Below, piece by piece: positions 1 to 19,934 of a stretch of DNA of 64,000 nt. The translations under genes and the position numbers were made by a program. The number at the start of each line of letters is the position of its first letter. The first letter of the stretch is position 1. The notes beneath the pieces were generated by a model. It was not told where the DNA came from, ran no database searches, and saw nothing but the letters and a program-made list of their open reading frames with translations. This DNA comes from Denticeps clupeoides (Eukaryota > Chordata > Actinopteri > Clupeiformes > Denticipitidae), in NCBI RefSeq assembly GCF_900700375.1, contig NC_041708.1, positions 36,388,400 to 36,452,399 on the forward strand, in the 5' to 3' direction.

Positions 1-115
1 CTTTGAAAAAAGATTTTGCACAAGGAACTCTCTGCACTTTTAAACAATAAAGCTAAACAATCTAAAGCTAAAATATAATTTAACTGTCATAGCATGTAAG
101 TGTGTAAAGCCATAC

Positions 116-3100
116 GTGGAGTCTTAATGTCAAGCCAACAGGGTCCACGGATCTTCCTGCTGAGGAGAAAGAGCTCAAGGCTGGACGTGTTTGTGCCAAA
201 GACATGAGAAAATGTAGACCCTTTTAGGTCTGAGGGCAGCTGGGGCATCTCAGCCTGGGTGAAGTTGTTTTAATAAAATTTTAGTATGCAGTGCACAATG
301 TATGAAACTACAGTATAAAAGTGCATCATACTTACAGAATACCGCACTTCAAGATACTCGCTCTGTGTGGGCACATCTGGAATCTCAAAGGCATAGTTCT
401 TCTCTACTTTCTGACATAAGAATGGTCAGATTATAGTGCCATAAGAATAATTACTTTAAGATAAAGAGGTACATTGTTACAAAAACAAATCCAAACCTTG
501 GATTTGAACTTCATAATCTTGAATTTCTCTGACAGGCTATTGAACTCCTCATAAACATCCATCATGCTTACAGGGGAGTCAGTCTGCTGGCCACTTGGCA
601 TGTTCATTTTCTATCGAAGAAAGAATTCTGTGTTGAGGTCTTCATTTGCTCAAATATGAATGAGCCATTACTGAAATTGGTCACACCACTCACATGCTCA
701 CGGGGAAGGATATATATTGTCCTTTCAATGTTCTTTACAGCCACACAGCAGCTGACGTGGGCTTTAGCCAACTCAATCCAGACCTTACCAAACAGGAACA
801 CCACACCTGCAGCAGATACAAAAGGCCACAGTACTATGGATCCTACTGGAACTATAGAGTGAGATATTTTAAGCATCGTATTGTACACCAGAGTGTTAGA
901 CAGAACAGAACATTTAATAAACATTAATATTACAAAATATTCAGACTTCATTTGTGGGTTATTTGCTCAATGATGTTTAATAAAGCAGATGTTCACTTTT
1001 CCAATGAGCAGAAGATGATGACTGACCTGGCTGACTGAACTGGTCCTCAAAAGCATCAAGCCAGTAGAAGCGGAACACCATTTCTCCATCAGGACCCTCC
1101 ACCATGGGGAGACGACTGGAGTCCACCTGTACATCCACTGGAGCCTCATTCACCACATCTTCCTCCACACTCTGCCAGCAGGAACCTCCCATCAAACCAG
1201 ATCTTAAAAATAAGTAGCCCACTCGTTTTAATGCAAAGTAACGGTCTCCTGCAAGGACCAGAGTAAGTCCAGTAATCTGAAGGCTGATCTATCTAAACGG
1301 TAATACAGCATCCTTAGAAAATTAACTGTAATCAAAATAGCAGGTCGGACCTTGAAATAAAGGCAAAGAACATAAAACCACGTAAAACCAAGAACAGAAG
1401 TCTATATGATAAAGAAGCCTAATCTGTCTTTTATTCTATAAACTTTCACAGCATTTCTCACTGAAAGACTCACATTAATGCTGCATCATGTTCAGGCTTA
1501 GGCTCCTCTTTGACTGTTGGTGTGGTCTCTGGGTCAGGCTCTACTTTAACAGCCACTTCCTCATTCTGCTCATCACCCACATCCATAGGCTCGTCAAAGT
1601 CCACCTCATCCAAGTGGAGCGTCTCTTCCTCTGAAAAACGGTTCCATTAACACACAGATGTATTTCTCAAAGGACAAGTTAGGCAGGACTTACACAACCA
1701 TTTCGCTAAGGTGTCCCGAGATCCATACCTTCCTCAGGTTCCTCCACTTTCACTTTCTTGACTGCAGGGATTGGTTTTGAGGACAAGGGTCGAGAAACAG
1801 CTCTAGCTGGAGGTTCTGCTGGTGATGGCCGGACAATAGCCTTTGACCCCAGAGCTGGAGAAGCATCCTACAGAACAAATTAGCATCCAGTCAATTAACA
1901 TGAGGCGGTAACAGTCCCATGAGGCACACTGGACAACAGAGCTGAAATAGGGCAGAAACCTTTTGAGTTTGTGGTTTGACAGAAAATGGGTTCATCGTGG
2001 ATCCCACAGATCTCTTCTTCTTCAATGTAACGATGGGTGGAGGTGTGAAAATAACAGGTTTCTGGAAGATTTAAGGGATGCATTTAAAGACTGTAGGACC
2101 ACATTAATCTATATTACTGTAGAGTTGTGTTTTGTACCAAAAGCCTACCTCAGAGTGCAGATCTTGCAGAATGTCACCAAGCAGATCATCTTTAGAAAGA
2201 TCTACATCTTTCTAAAATTCCAACAGGCAGAAACATAACATATTAAATGAATAATGTAAGCTTGTTTGATTCATGTAATGCTTTGAATGTTTATTTAAAT
2301 AAAGGTCTTGTTTATAATTTACCTCTGCAGGTTTCTTCACATTACTGTTCATGAACAGACTCTTGATGCTATTGGGTTTGGACACAACCACTTTCTTAAC
2401 ATTCTTCTTGTCCTTGCCATCACCTCGTTTTCCACCTGCTTTCCACGCAGACACTATGTAAAAACTGCACTTTTAAAGCATATTGTACATCTATGTAAAC
2501 ATCTACGGAAACTATGCGCAAACTCATTGTGCCACATAACAATGGAATGACAATGTTTATGATGCCAAGATGGTGCAGAACAAAAGCATTGTCTGCGGGT
2601 ATTACCACTAGTTATACAGTACTGTCACACTTACTTTAATTTATGTTATGAACCTATTATTGTGTTAGCCCTAACCTACCCACCTACCATGTTTTCCTAT
2701 TAACTATTTACCTTTTGGACCTTTATCTGAAACGTCTTCTTCCAGATCTTCATCAAAGATCTCCCTCCCATCCTCCACGTAGCCTGTTCCATCTGGGCGG
2801 ACAATAAAGGAAGTCAGGCATATTAAGTTAAATAAAGAATTAGCAGAAAGGTGAGAGCCCTGTACACGACAAGTAAGAATTATTAACAATCTAATGCTCT
2901 GTATTTTTTTTTTTTTTTACCATCATCAATGATCCAGTCATCTTCCTGCCGGTCACGGACCATTTTAGAGTACTGCTCTTCATCCACCTCTTCATACACA
3001 CTGGAAAATTCTTCCACCTGTCAACATGCAAACTTAGGATGCCACTTTGTCCACAAAGACGCAGAAAAATAAAACAGCAGGGATGTTTAAGATGAATACA

Positions 3101-3652
3101 TGTGCAACAGCCCATGTAATCACTCACCTCATATTTGAGTTTCTCGCCCTTTTTGGCTCTTTTAAGCTGCTCCAAAGCAGACTTGCGTCCAACCTTCTCC
3201 TTCTTCTCTCTTCTGGAGCGGGTGGCAGCAAGACCACAGGCATCCCCAACATCTGCATGAAGGCACGTGTGTTTACTTTCTTGACAGCTGAATGGCACAT
3301 TTTGCTCAAACTGAAACGTCACGGACAAGGTGCTTCTACGGATGCAAGCATTACATTTACATTAAGTATTATATATGAATGCCTAATTCAAACGACTCAC
3401 TGTGTTCTCACAGTATTATGATTAAGTGAAAACTATTGTATCGTTGAGATGTAGATTTCATTCACAAAACCATCCAGAAATCTCTATAAGCGGCTCTACA
3501 ACTTTTTTTTGGATATTTTTGGTCCGGCGTTAGCACAGGAGGCTAACATCTCGACCCGAACCGGGCGACGCGCACCACGCACCGCGCTGGAACGGACACT
3601 CACCGCCGTCCGCGTTGTTCGCGTCCTTGTCGGAGTTAGACACCGGGGCCAT
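116..3652 (-). CDS. pola1: DNA polymerase alpha catalytic subunit, 5' part (14 exons, runs off left edge)
   Basis: Catalytic p180 subunit of DNA polymerase alpha-primase, which makes the RNA-DNA primers at nuclear replication origins and on the lagging strand. Coding exons on the minus strand are 3604-3652 (ATG at 3650-3652), 3128-3252, 2921-3017, 2712-2792, 2323-2435, 2149-2211, 1960-2061, 1729-1867, 1474-1630, 1027-1202, 694-806, 497-610, 336-410 and 116-254. All have GT-AG borders and phases that join in frame, giving about 514 residues before the edge. Recognisable family blocks are the N-terminal basic stretch [20 protein letters not shown], the [10 protein letters not shown] block, [21 protein letters not shown] followed by [14 protein letters not shown], and [20 protein letters not shown]. 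The exonuclease-like and polymerase domains lie outside the window. No break is seen. It is head to head with pcyt1b, 1.7 kb apart. Confidence 0.97.
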
Positions 3653-3720
3653 CGCGTGTTCTGCAGCTAAAAACTATTTCACCACGTCCGGCTCAGTGCG
3701 GCTCGGGGGAAAACAACAGA

Positions 3721-3732
3721 TTCCGCGCCAAA
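3721..3732 (-). promoter_or_regulatory. E2F-type site upstream of pola1
   Basis: The plus strand reads ttccgcgccaaa, which on the minus strand is TTTGGCGCGGAA, a match to the E2F consensus TTTSGCGC. It lies about 70 bp upstream of the pola1 ATG in a CpG-rich stretch. pola1 is a known S-phase E2F target, so position and motif agree. Binding itself is inferred. Confidence 0.6.
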
Positions 3733-5342
3733 GCGCTTTCCCGGGGAAACTCATACGCCGGAAGTGACGCGTCGAAATGGCAACCAATCGAATCCGATAT
3801 TTCAATGTACAGTCAGGTGGCGATGCAGCTCCTGGTAGCGGACACGGGTATGTACCGCTGACGCGGAGCCAATAGTGGCAAATGTACCTTTTTACGCAGT
3901 GAACTGTCCAAATAACATTACAGAAAATAAAAGCAAGACAAAAACAGGCGAAACCACAACATGAATGTCCTGACAGGGCTCAAACTGAACTAAAAACCAA
4001 AGTAGAAACAAGTGTTTTTCAGATGACATTTACAAAACTGTTGAAATATCTGTGAGAATTTACCCTCTCCTTATGAAGGATTTGGCTATTTTCACGCTTT
4101 AAAACATTATTTCTGGGGTCCTTAAAGCAACTCATACATAACTTGATGTAATTAACCAAATTGAATAAAAAAATCAAATACACTAAGTAAAAAGATCAAG
4201 ATGGACGGTTGTCTCTAAAATTCGAATCATGATGAACGTGGTTATTGCTACGTTGTTTGATATTACTACAACTTTTGTATGCCATGAACAAGTGTCCGTT
4301 TTGTGTAGAGTCTTTGTTCAGAAACAGATGGTGCCCTATTTACCATATCATAAGCATACTGTCTTTGCGAATCCTTGGATTCAGAACAATAGCCTGTCTA
4401 CTTGGAGCGGGACCCAGTGGGACAGTCTGTACGGCACACACTCCCATCACACACTACACTCCCGTCAGCCGTGGCCAGCAGCTCACAGTAATCTGCCTCA
4501 GTAGATTTCAAAACAGGAAAAAAAGAAAAACTAATTGCTGGGTCACCTATGAGGGCGACGGACAAAATAAGAAGACCACATACGGTACATTTGTCATTTG
4601 ATATGTTGTGATGTAGGTCTGATATGTGTGGTCCGTTGCTGCCTTTGACCAGATTTGAAGGGAAATGTGGCCTATTGGCTATTGTGTTAAGTTGCTTGTT
4701 GTAATGTTTGCCCTTTGCTGCTGGGTAGAAATGTTTGGCAGAGTAATGCATTCTAATTACAATATACTGTACATATTAAATTATTGTCCAACCGAATGCA
4801 AACTTTGTGCACGGAAACACAGCCGCGTATTTAAAAAATATTTAAGCGGATATTTAAATTATATTTAAGCGGGTATCCCACAGAATTATCTCTTAACTTT
4901 GTGGGATATCAGGCCATAACGAAGATGTGCTAAGATGCTCAGGGATGTTTTCACCTCGGTGGCGCTACAGAGGGAGCAGCCAATCACCTCTTTGCATGTA
5001 AAGTAGATAGGCGGGCTCAAGGAGCTGATTGGCTCCCCGCTGGCCAACCACAGCCCGCGCCAGCGCTGTCGTCAGCATGGCGAACGGAGGGTGCGCGCAG
5101 TCCGCTCGGCTGCCGTCTCTCCGCAGACAGGACGGGGAGTATGGGCGCCGGGGAGGGGCGAGAAGGGGCGGCGGCGACGAGGACGTGAGGAGGACTGTGG
5201 GCGGGGGCACGGGCCGGGCTCAGCGGAGTGCGGGAGTTGACGGCCGCTCCTCAAAGCAGCCGGTGGGAGACGCGCCACCGCTACTGATGCTGAGTCACAG
5301 ACAGGTGAACCAGTGGCCTTCTCCCATGAGCCTCCAGGAAAG
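3733..5342. other. Intergenic interval pola1-pcyt1b with GC-rich pcyt1b 5' region
   Basis: No coding exon is recognised. About 3733-4950 is AT-rich single-copy-looking sequence without a clear repeat. From about 5030 to 5340 the sequence becomes GC- and CpG-rich and should hold the pcyt1b promoter and 5' UTR. No TATA box is obvious there. Open frames across 5029-5362 on both strands are what GC-rich sequence gives by chance. Confidence 0.5.
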
Positions 5343-10835
<5,493 letters not shown>

Positions 10836-11773
10836 GAGCTGGACCATTACTCACAAACGCACAGCCCCAACAACCTGCCTCCTTCAACTCACGCACACCC
10901 ACACAGACACCGGCAGCGACGTCTGGATGCTACGCTGGAGCCTAAATGATAGAAAATACCATCAAGGGACTGTAGACCGTAGATAAATATATATATATAT
11001 ATACTTATGCAAGAATGATCTTGGCAAAAGGATAGGAGGGGCTGAAGAAGCAGTACTATCCTGGAAGCCATTACAGCTCCTCCAGCCTACTGTGCTCAGG
11101 TCTGAAACGATGAGAACTGCCCATGTAACATAAACCCTTCCCTTTTCTCTTTTACAGACAGCCTGTTTGGTCTTTATTTGCATACTTTAGCAACCATGTA
11201 TGATGTGTCTGTATGTCCAACTTTCAACCAGAGCTTTCAACCGGGCCAGTTTAAGAAGGTAATGTGGTAGATGTAAGCGTAGAACCACTGGGGACCTATT
11301 TAGTGTCTAAGTTACATTACAACACAACAGATTCCTTGACATATAAGAGAAGTAGTAGTAGTGACAATCGACCGAGTGTTCCACAGTAGATTGGGCTACT
11401 GCAGCGAGGCAGCAGAGTGAAGCTAGACTAAGGTTAAATAGACTGAAATGTCTTGTGTTTTTGGTATTATACGCATAATTATTTTCAAGTAAACTTCTGG
11501 TGCATCCATTGGCGTTGATTAAAACATGTCCAATCAGCAGCTTTTTGAATGAGTTCTGTGACCTGCGCAGCGGGGTTCACGTTCAGGGTCGAGGCTTCTT
11601 GACGGGGCGGGGGGGGGCTTTCAGACTCCAGAAACAGAGTGGGACCTGTCCTACCGGGTGGTGTTCCTCACGGGAGTAGAAAAAGCGTCAAATCCGAAAA
11701 GCAGAAGCGGGTGAACACCAAAGGGCAGTCCAGGAATCGCCAGCAGCATATTCAAGCAAGTTCCTTCAGGATT

Positions 11774-11779
11774 AATAAA
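11774..11779 (+). terminator. Poly(A) signal, likely for pcyt1b
   Basis: AATAAA lies 939 bp after the pcyt1b stop, with no gene in between. The interval 10836-11800 would then be 3' UTR. It holds a short TA repeat near 10985-11002 and a G-run near 11606. Usage is inferred. Confidence 0.45.
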
Positions 11780-12179
11780 GCTCTCTGATTTTCTGATCGA
11801 TTCATATCTCCGTGAGCATCAATGAACGAGCAACTGACGTGTGAGATGCCGCCGTAGTTACACTAATTCTTCTTCTGGCCTCTGCTGATGTCCGTCGGGT
11901 GTTGGGGAGCGTGTCTGCCCCCTGCTGGCGGGGTGGCGCAATGCGCGCCGTGATTCGTATGTAATATATTCATATTAAACTAAATAGAAAAAAAATAGAA
12001 AAGAACATGATTTCTTTTAGAAAGAAATCATGTTTTAGACCATGTGTTCAAAATGCTGCTGTACATTCAATCAAACTAATCGAAGGCATGATTGGGGAGC
12101 AAACAATTACATAAAACACAGCTGAAAAGCACTTATTTATTGCTCATTTCTACATTCCTTATTGTAGTTCCTCCCATAC

Positions 12180-12362
12180 GGTCCAAAGGCATACAGGTCA
12201 GGTGACCTGTTGACCCTGCTGTGTTTGTGTGTGTGTGTGTTCACACTGCAATGGACTGGTGCCCTGTCCACGAGCTGCTTTCGCCTTGGGCCCAAAGTTT
12301 GCCGGATACACTCTAGCTCTCCCACACTACTGACCTGGATAAGCGAGATTAGAAATGGATCA
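12180..12362 (+). repeat. Dispersed repeat fragment
   Basis: It contains a GT run at 12227-12240 followed by cactgcaatggactggtgccc and, at the end, gacctggataagcgagattagaaatgga. This is a tail shared by a widespread fish repeat that I recognise but cannot name with certainty. Confidence 0.5.
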
Positions 12363-12409
12363 TTCATTATGACAGACACACAGTTCTGCTCAGAAAATCT
12401 TTATTATAG

Positions 12410-12415
12410 AGCTGT
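12410..12415 (-). terminator. Poly(A) signal, likely for pdk3
   Basis: TTTATT on plus is AATAAA on minus, 1.9 kb after the pdk3 stop. The interval 12416-14356 has no other gene or clear repeat and is best read as a long pdk3 3' UTR converging on pcyt1b. Usage is inferred. Confidence 0.4.
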
Positions 12416-14356
12416 TTTCCACAGGCTGCTACAACAGACAGTGATCAATGCAATGGACCTGTGTACAATATTTTGGACTTCTAATTGTTTTCAGAGACCC
12501 CAACACGGCACACGTAACTAGGCTATCGCCGTGTCGCTGCTGCAGCTACAGGGTTCTGTAGGAGTGTGTGTTTATACTGAGGAAAATAAGAAAGAATGTG
12601 GGTTCATGCCCAGCAGTCCTCAGGCTTCTCAACAGTAACACCACAGGTACTGGTACCACGAATGCGTGCCCTTCCAACATAACAGTGGTTGCAACGTTTC
12701 CCATGACCCTCTAAACTCAGCAAAGTGCTTGACCATCTCTAAACATCTTTCATTATCAGAGATGAAGGTGAAATACCTCTTTTTTACAACAATAATTATA
12801 CGGCATACTATAATATTCTATATTATTTCAAAAAGAGACTCTATGGCATAGCCTTGTGACTCCAGACGACAGAATTGGGTCCCCTCCGTAAAGACCTGGA
12901 GTGCTGGAATGATGTCTTTAAGTGTAACTAATTTTTCTTGCCTGGACAAGTATTTACTGGTCCAAAGTAAAGGAAACTGGCTATGATATGCTGCTTATCA
13001 AATAAAAGAAAAGAAGAACATTTCACAAACATATTACAAACTGGTTAAATTTCCAACGCATTCCTATCGAACAGAATCAGAAAACAGAGTATGCGTTAAA
13101 GAGCAGGACAATGGACACCATGTAATGACCTTATCTGAAAAGGATAGTATTCAAATGAACCTTAAATGCAATTAATAAAAACACAGCAAACTAAAAGTCC
13201 CTACAGCTAATTATGAACATAACATTTTCAAACTGCGAGCGATCAGGAAATGGTGTCTGTGAAGAGCACAACTGGTCTGAATACTACAGGCACACTGCGT
13301 AGTGCCACAACATGTTCACTGTAAACACGCTTTTGTTTTGTTTCGGGTTTTTTTTGGTTCACAAATAAAATATTTTCAAGTGGAATGTATCATGCAAACT
13401 GCATGGTGTCTCGAACATTTACTCCAAGATGATTTATTAAACCTCTGCTGGAATGTTGAAACACCAATGCCGGTGGGAATGAGACTAATGACATGGAAGG
13501 CCTTTCTGTGGGTCCCTTTGTTTCAGCATCAGTGCATCGATGCTGCTGATGGCCACACACTACATCTCTATCAGCCTGCTTTCCTGCTCTCTCGTTTAAC
13601 ATGGTCTCTGCTTCTCGAGTGCAATATGACCTTCTAAACAAGCTCAGGATTTACATAATTAACAACTTAAGATTTAAAACCTTAAAATAAATAAGCATTG
13701 CCCAAAACTTTATAAAGTTTATAAGCAAAACAAAACTTTGAATTTAAAAATTGACCACTGGCCACAATAATGCTTGTTGCCCTCATGTGAAACGTTAACC
13801 TACTTTCTCAAAGGAGAGTCGAACAGACGCCTATTATGTGGCACTGGTGAGTGCGAACCAGGCCCTCTCCAAGCCCCCTGGCACAGTGTCTATCTACGCA
13901 CTTGCCTGGTGCTACCACTAGGGGGCACAATGTGCTGCGCTGGACAAGGTTTTTGAGCGTAGACAGAAAATGTCATAGTCTTGGGGGAACTGGTATAATG
14001 GTCCCTACCAGTTCGTTTTACCACATCCAGGGAAGCATATTAAGTAGTTTTGTAGGCCCAACAGCCTTTAAAATAACTATAGTGATCGAGTGGTGATCAG
14101 TGAACTGGTTGTAGTTTTTCCCCAACTGGCTTTTGGTTATTTTGTGTATCAGTTTCTTTGTAACCGTAAACGGCCCTTGCCTACAAACTGCAATACGAAG
14201 TGGTCAAAGGAGAAGGGTACCACCTAGGATCTAGTTTCAAAAAGGCAAAGTAAGTGCATTATCGGGTGCTCCAACCACAGAGACACCCGGGGTTGAGGGA
14301 ATGCTACAGTAGGGACAGGCGCATTCAGAGTGCGCATCAGGCAAACGTGGGTAAAA

Positions 14357-17300
14357 TTATCTTTTGGCCTTGAACTTGGAGGCATCTCGTGGTTCTCTGC
14401 TGGGGTTGCTCCAGTCATCCGCCTCGGGGCCAGTCTGGTAATGGCGCCAGGCCGACTTATTGAAGACTGGTAGTCGCTCAAATGATTCGCTGGACAGAGC
14501 CTAGGGAAGAGAAACAATTTTTAAAAATCTGAAAGGTCTCTGACTGATGCAAAATTTGTAAATCACTGACTAAAACATTTGGAACGTCATGTGCTAGGAA
14601 AACAAACTCTAAACCAATACGAACAGTTACTGTCCTGATTCGTCCCCCAGTAAACAATGTCCTAAATTGTATTCATTAATGTAAGGTATCGTATCTTAAA
14701 GTATATACAGTGTTCATTTATGATGGTATGTTTAAAATGTCTGTTACTGTGAATTGTTCAATTGAGCAGAAGATGAACTGATCACCAAAACTTTTCAGGT
14801 CTTGGAGGACGTTCACCCCTCACAAAAGGCTTCTAATTCTACCAGACTATCTTGCATGCACTGATCATTTATGCGGAGTTATTTCAGAACTCAGTGTGGC
14901 CACCTCTACTGTTAACTACCATTTCTTGGCTCAGTTTTGAAATCTGGATCAATTGGTCTTTCCTAACCAATGAAAGTGGTAGTTTTATGTCATTTTGATA
15001 CACAGCAAGCAGAGGGCAGCCACGGGGAGCAGTGTGTGTGGATGGTACCATGCTCAAGGGGTCCTTAGTCCATAAGCCATATAAGGGTATATAATCCTGA
15101 CAATGTATTGGGTTGCCCAAAGCTTTATTTTTTCCCTCTACAAATCAACAGAAATAGTTCATCAAAAGGTATCTGTACTTAACTAAAGTATTTCCCTTTG
15201 GAGAGACTTTTTACTTTAACTCCGCTACATTTCTTACTTTTTACTGAAGTACATTATGCGAAATCTTGTCGTTCCTTTTTTACTTATGACAAGAGTTGGG
15301 AAAGCAAATGTTTCTTAACTTATAACCCCGAGCGGTTGAATAACACGTCTTTTTTTTTGTTTTTGTTTTTTTTACACATAATCCGCACAGCTCTGTCCAG
15401 AACCTGTCTGACATTTTTGTTCGCTAAATGTTGATGGGAACTAAACGTTTTAAATGAAACCATTTTTTTTCCCCCAGAAATGGCAAATTTTTAACATGCC
15501 TGTGTGCGTGGAACTCCTCACATGTTCAATGCAGCATTTACCTTTAGATAAATAACAGCATCTGTCCCCACCCCCTCCATGGAGTAGAGTTTCAGGTCCC
15601 CTTGAAAGTAGCGAGCATAGAGTCTAGATATGGGCAGGCCATAACCAAACCCTGCCTAGAGGGGAAACGGAGAAGGGAAGTCACACAGCGGTGCCTGTCG
15701 CAGGGCAGAGTCATCAGTTTTCATGAGAACCTGATTACATAAGACTCTTTTAGTAGCTGGTTGTTACCAGTGGGACTGCGCGGGACGGCTCCAGGCTGGG
15801 GGTGGGTGCGGTCGAATACATGTAGTTAAAGAGTCTGTCGATCTTTCTCAGAGGCACCCCTCCACCTCGGTCACTGATCTGTGGTGGCACAGGGAGGAAG
15901 CTCGTGGGTGAAAGGTCAGGCAGTTTAGATTCTGAAAGCAGTGCTACGCTGGGATTGTTCTAATTGTTCAAGTGTTGCAATGTTTTGTAGTGATTTTGCA
16001 CATTTTGCTAAACAATGAATAATAGCTGTGAACAGTCCTCAGAGGATCAGTACCACAGACAGCTCCTATTTAAGAGTATATAATTACATTTAATTAAAGC
16101 AGCAGGTGGGTGTGTGTTTCAAGATGTGTTTTTTTTTTTTTTTTTTAACAACAGTTTAGTCTTAATCGATATCTGGTTTTGCAGATATGCAAAAATATTA
16201 GTTAACACAAAATTAATTTAATGAAATTGTGGAATTGAGGTAACTACATAAATGACAGATATATTGAGAACTGGCTGACCTTTATGGACAAATCCTCCTT
16301 CCCCAAGGTGACCTTAGCCTTCACGGGAGGAAGCCCCTCCTCCCTGCCTTCGTGATGCTCCACTGTTGCACGCATTGAGTTCTACAATCACGAAAACAGA
16401 CTTGGAATGGCTGCATGAATTTGGCACCATGATCACATGGCAGCATTTCTTTAAGGGCTTTTGTTGCAGCGTCTGTATCAGGTGCTTGTTACTGTGATAG
16501 CGTCGCACTGCTGAGACACCCACCTTAAACAGTTCAAACAGCATGTGGAAGAGGTGTGAGGGCACGTACACGGCATGAATGGGCTTTTCTGGGGCCTTAG
16601 CTGCAAGAGAAAGCAGAGCCCATGCTGAGCCAAAAAAAAAAAAAAAAAAACTCCGCTTTGCAATTACTTTACAGCAGAAAGACGGCTTTACCCAAACCAC
16701 AAATTAAACACAACACGGTCCTGTTGAGCTGCGGAGCTCAAATTTCCAAACCATTTCCATGTGTGCGTGTTGCACGACTGCAGCAAGAACAAACAACAGC
16801 ACTTACCATGGAATTCTTCTATTTTGAGCTCAGGGGCAGCTAAGTAGTACTGGTGACATAGCATCTTAGCATTTTCATAAGCATCTGAAAAGCAAGATTA
16901 AAACACAGCCATGACCTTTCACGCTCCACTGACTACAATACCATAGATTTGGAAAAGTTCCTACCTCTTACTACGTCAGCCACACTGCATGTAGGGTCAA
17001 TACTTCCAATGTGTTTGGGATGGGCTGGGTTTGTGTCGTTGCCAAAAAGGAGAGCTGTGGAACGTATAATTTCAGTGTGTTTTAGTGGCAAACAAACGGT
17101 AGCGCACCGAGAACATACAGTTTGCAGTTACTTCCCATAACCTACTGTGCTGATTGATGAGCATGCGGAAGGAAATGCGGTTGGTGTAGAAGCGGTCCAG
17201 GAAATACTGAATGTTGCTGCTTACAAAGGGGTCAAAACCAAATTTCTCCTTGTATTCAATCACACCCTGGGCCATGGTTGGAACCACATCGTTATGTCTG

Positions 17301-19903
17301 TTCCTAATTTCAATTAGGACCTCCAAGAAGCTGTGAAGACAGACAAGGCCGTAAGGAACATAAAACATCTTTTGAAAAGTGAAAGCTACCTAAAGATTCT
17401 TACAATTGTTAAATGTATCTCAGTTTTAAATGAGTACAAAACCCACAGAATTGAGAAGGTGTTTAAGGACAGTGACAGTGCAGTGACTGATTTAGATACA
17501 TAATGAAGCCTAGTGACTGAAACCTACAATCATGACGATCATCAACATGGGCACAGTATCCAATGGTTAAGCAACAAAAACATTTACTTTTTTACATTTA
17601 CAGCATTTATCAGACGCCCTTATCCATAGCGACTTACAATCAGTAGTTACAGGGACAAAAATGTCATACATTTATGACATTTAGTGTTTCCCAACTTATT
17701 ACAGCACATTCAAACGCATTTAAACATGTTTTTTATGTGAAGGGTGAGTGAAGTGAGAAGTGAAAGAAGTTGTGGTCACTGTGGTCCTCTTTAGGTAACT
17801 CATCGCCCATTGTGAGTAGTAGGCAGCCATTAGTGGGGCACAGGGAGCCGTGTGTGGGGAAGATACTTCAGGGTAACTTAAGCAAGGACAGTTGGTGGAT
17901 TAGAACTGGTGACCTTCCAGGTTCCTGAGTCAGCCACTACCCCTACATGAGTCAGCATTTCTTGCTACTCAGTAAGTGAGGGTCACTGTCTCCTTACGTC
18001 ACCAAGTATGTAAGTAACACCCAATAATGTTGTCCAGGCTTACAGCTGAATTAGTTTTGTTCTAAAAGGAGGGAACTTACTCTTCCAAGGCCTGTGCATC
18101 CTCTGAGTTACGGTTCTCATACTCCAGGAGTTCCAGGAAACTCTGCATGTACCTGCAGAAGGTCACAGCACACGGTCACATCAGGGTTCACGGACACGCT
18201 ACTCACAGCAGGCACTACTAACCATTTCTGTACAAGCTTGACGGAGGGCTGGTTCAGCAGTTTGTCAGGCAGCAGGTTGACCTCTCTCATTGTATTCGCC
18301 AGACGGACCGGCAACTCCTTCCGCAGGAACATGTAGGACGTTTTCTCACAGGCATTATCTCTCCCTGTGGTTCACAGAAAGTGGATTGAAGTTACTTGAT
18401 TAGGAAAGTAGTCCTGTCCTCTTTGCAGAAAAGCAACCCCAAAGCATAATGTTTTCTTGGTTTTCTTGGGATGCAACTCTTCTTCCGAGTCCAAGCATTC
18501 TTCTGAGTCCAAACATCAAAGTCTCATCTGATCACATGGTCTTCTACCAATCCTCCTCTGGATCCTCCAGATGGTCTCTGGGAAACTTTAGACAGGTGTG
18601 GACATGTGCTGGCCTCAGACAGCTCTCTGGTCTTGGCCATGGAGAAGCTGACTGCTTGAAGGTGTGAACAGGTGTCTTTTATACAGATAATGAGTTGAAA
18701 CCGGTGCCATTAATACAGGTAACGAGTGAAGGAGAGAAGAGCTTCTTAAAGAAGAAGAAACAGGTCTGTGAGGGCCAGAATTCTTGCTTGTTTGTAGGTG
18801 CTAAATACCAGTCACATATTTTCAATGGGAAATAGTGGGTGACTATGTAAAAACCTAGCAGAAAATGTGATAAAGAGATTTGCAGACTAACATGCTGCCA
18901 GCAATACCTACCGGCACCATTCTATCCATAAAACTGAACATGATTCTTACGGGGAAGTGACAACGCACACTTTTATCTACAGTGCCAATTAAGTGTTATT
19001 GGTCTTGTACTGGGACATGAGTGCAGTTTGAAATGGTGAGTTTAGCAGTAAGTGGGAAAACTGGTTGACCGTGTCACTCAATGTTTGAGAAAATTCTCCC
19101 AGAATCATTTAACGTACATGGAATTTCTTAATTTTTAAAAAATAAATACATATAAAAATAAAATGGAAGTATTCAGGGCTAGGGTTAGTGTACACTGTAA
19201 ATCCCATTAATCCACCATATCTAAACAACAAGATAAATTTCTCACCATGATTTGAAACAAGTCCTCAACTTATTACAGATTGATTGTGCATACAGGGAAT
19301 AAGCAATCAAACAGGAAATTCTTAATCAGCAGAAATGTAATGTGCTGATTTGACACGGACAGGGGAAAAAAAACAGGAAATAGTTCCCAGTTATCTAGTA
19401 GGTCTTTATCAGACTGAATGTGTTTGCTCAGCCAGCGAACTGGCGCAACTCACGAGTCATTGTGAGGTTAACCGAGCATGCCGCGCAAACAATTACACAA
19501 AACTAGCGGGAAATCATTTTTTTCCCCAATGACTGGATATCATAACAGACGGCTCAGTCATAGATCAAAGTACTGACCACAAACGTGTCTGCTTCCAAGA
19601 CACATCTACATTTGTCTATTGATCCTGTTCCCAGTCACCAAGAAGGGGATCTTGGGTACAAGAGGTGCCAAAGATAAATCCGACATTGCTTATGATGGAG
19701 GCAACCAGGTCCCATACAACCAATCCCAAAGCAATTTACCTTATTTCCATCTTAAAAAGTGAAACCTGCTAATAAACACATAACCCAGACTGCTGACTCT
19801 CACAGAAGGAACCGTTCACAAGTGCATTTCAGGAGTAAATATGTAGAATAGCACAAATTCTGCCATTTATTTTGCCTCTCTCTCTCTCTCTCTCTCTTTA
19901 TCT

Positions 19904-19934
<31 letters not shown>

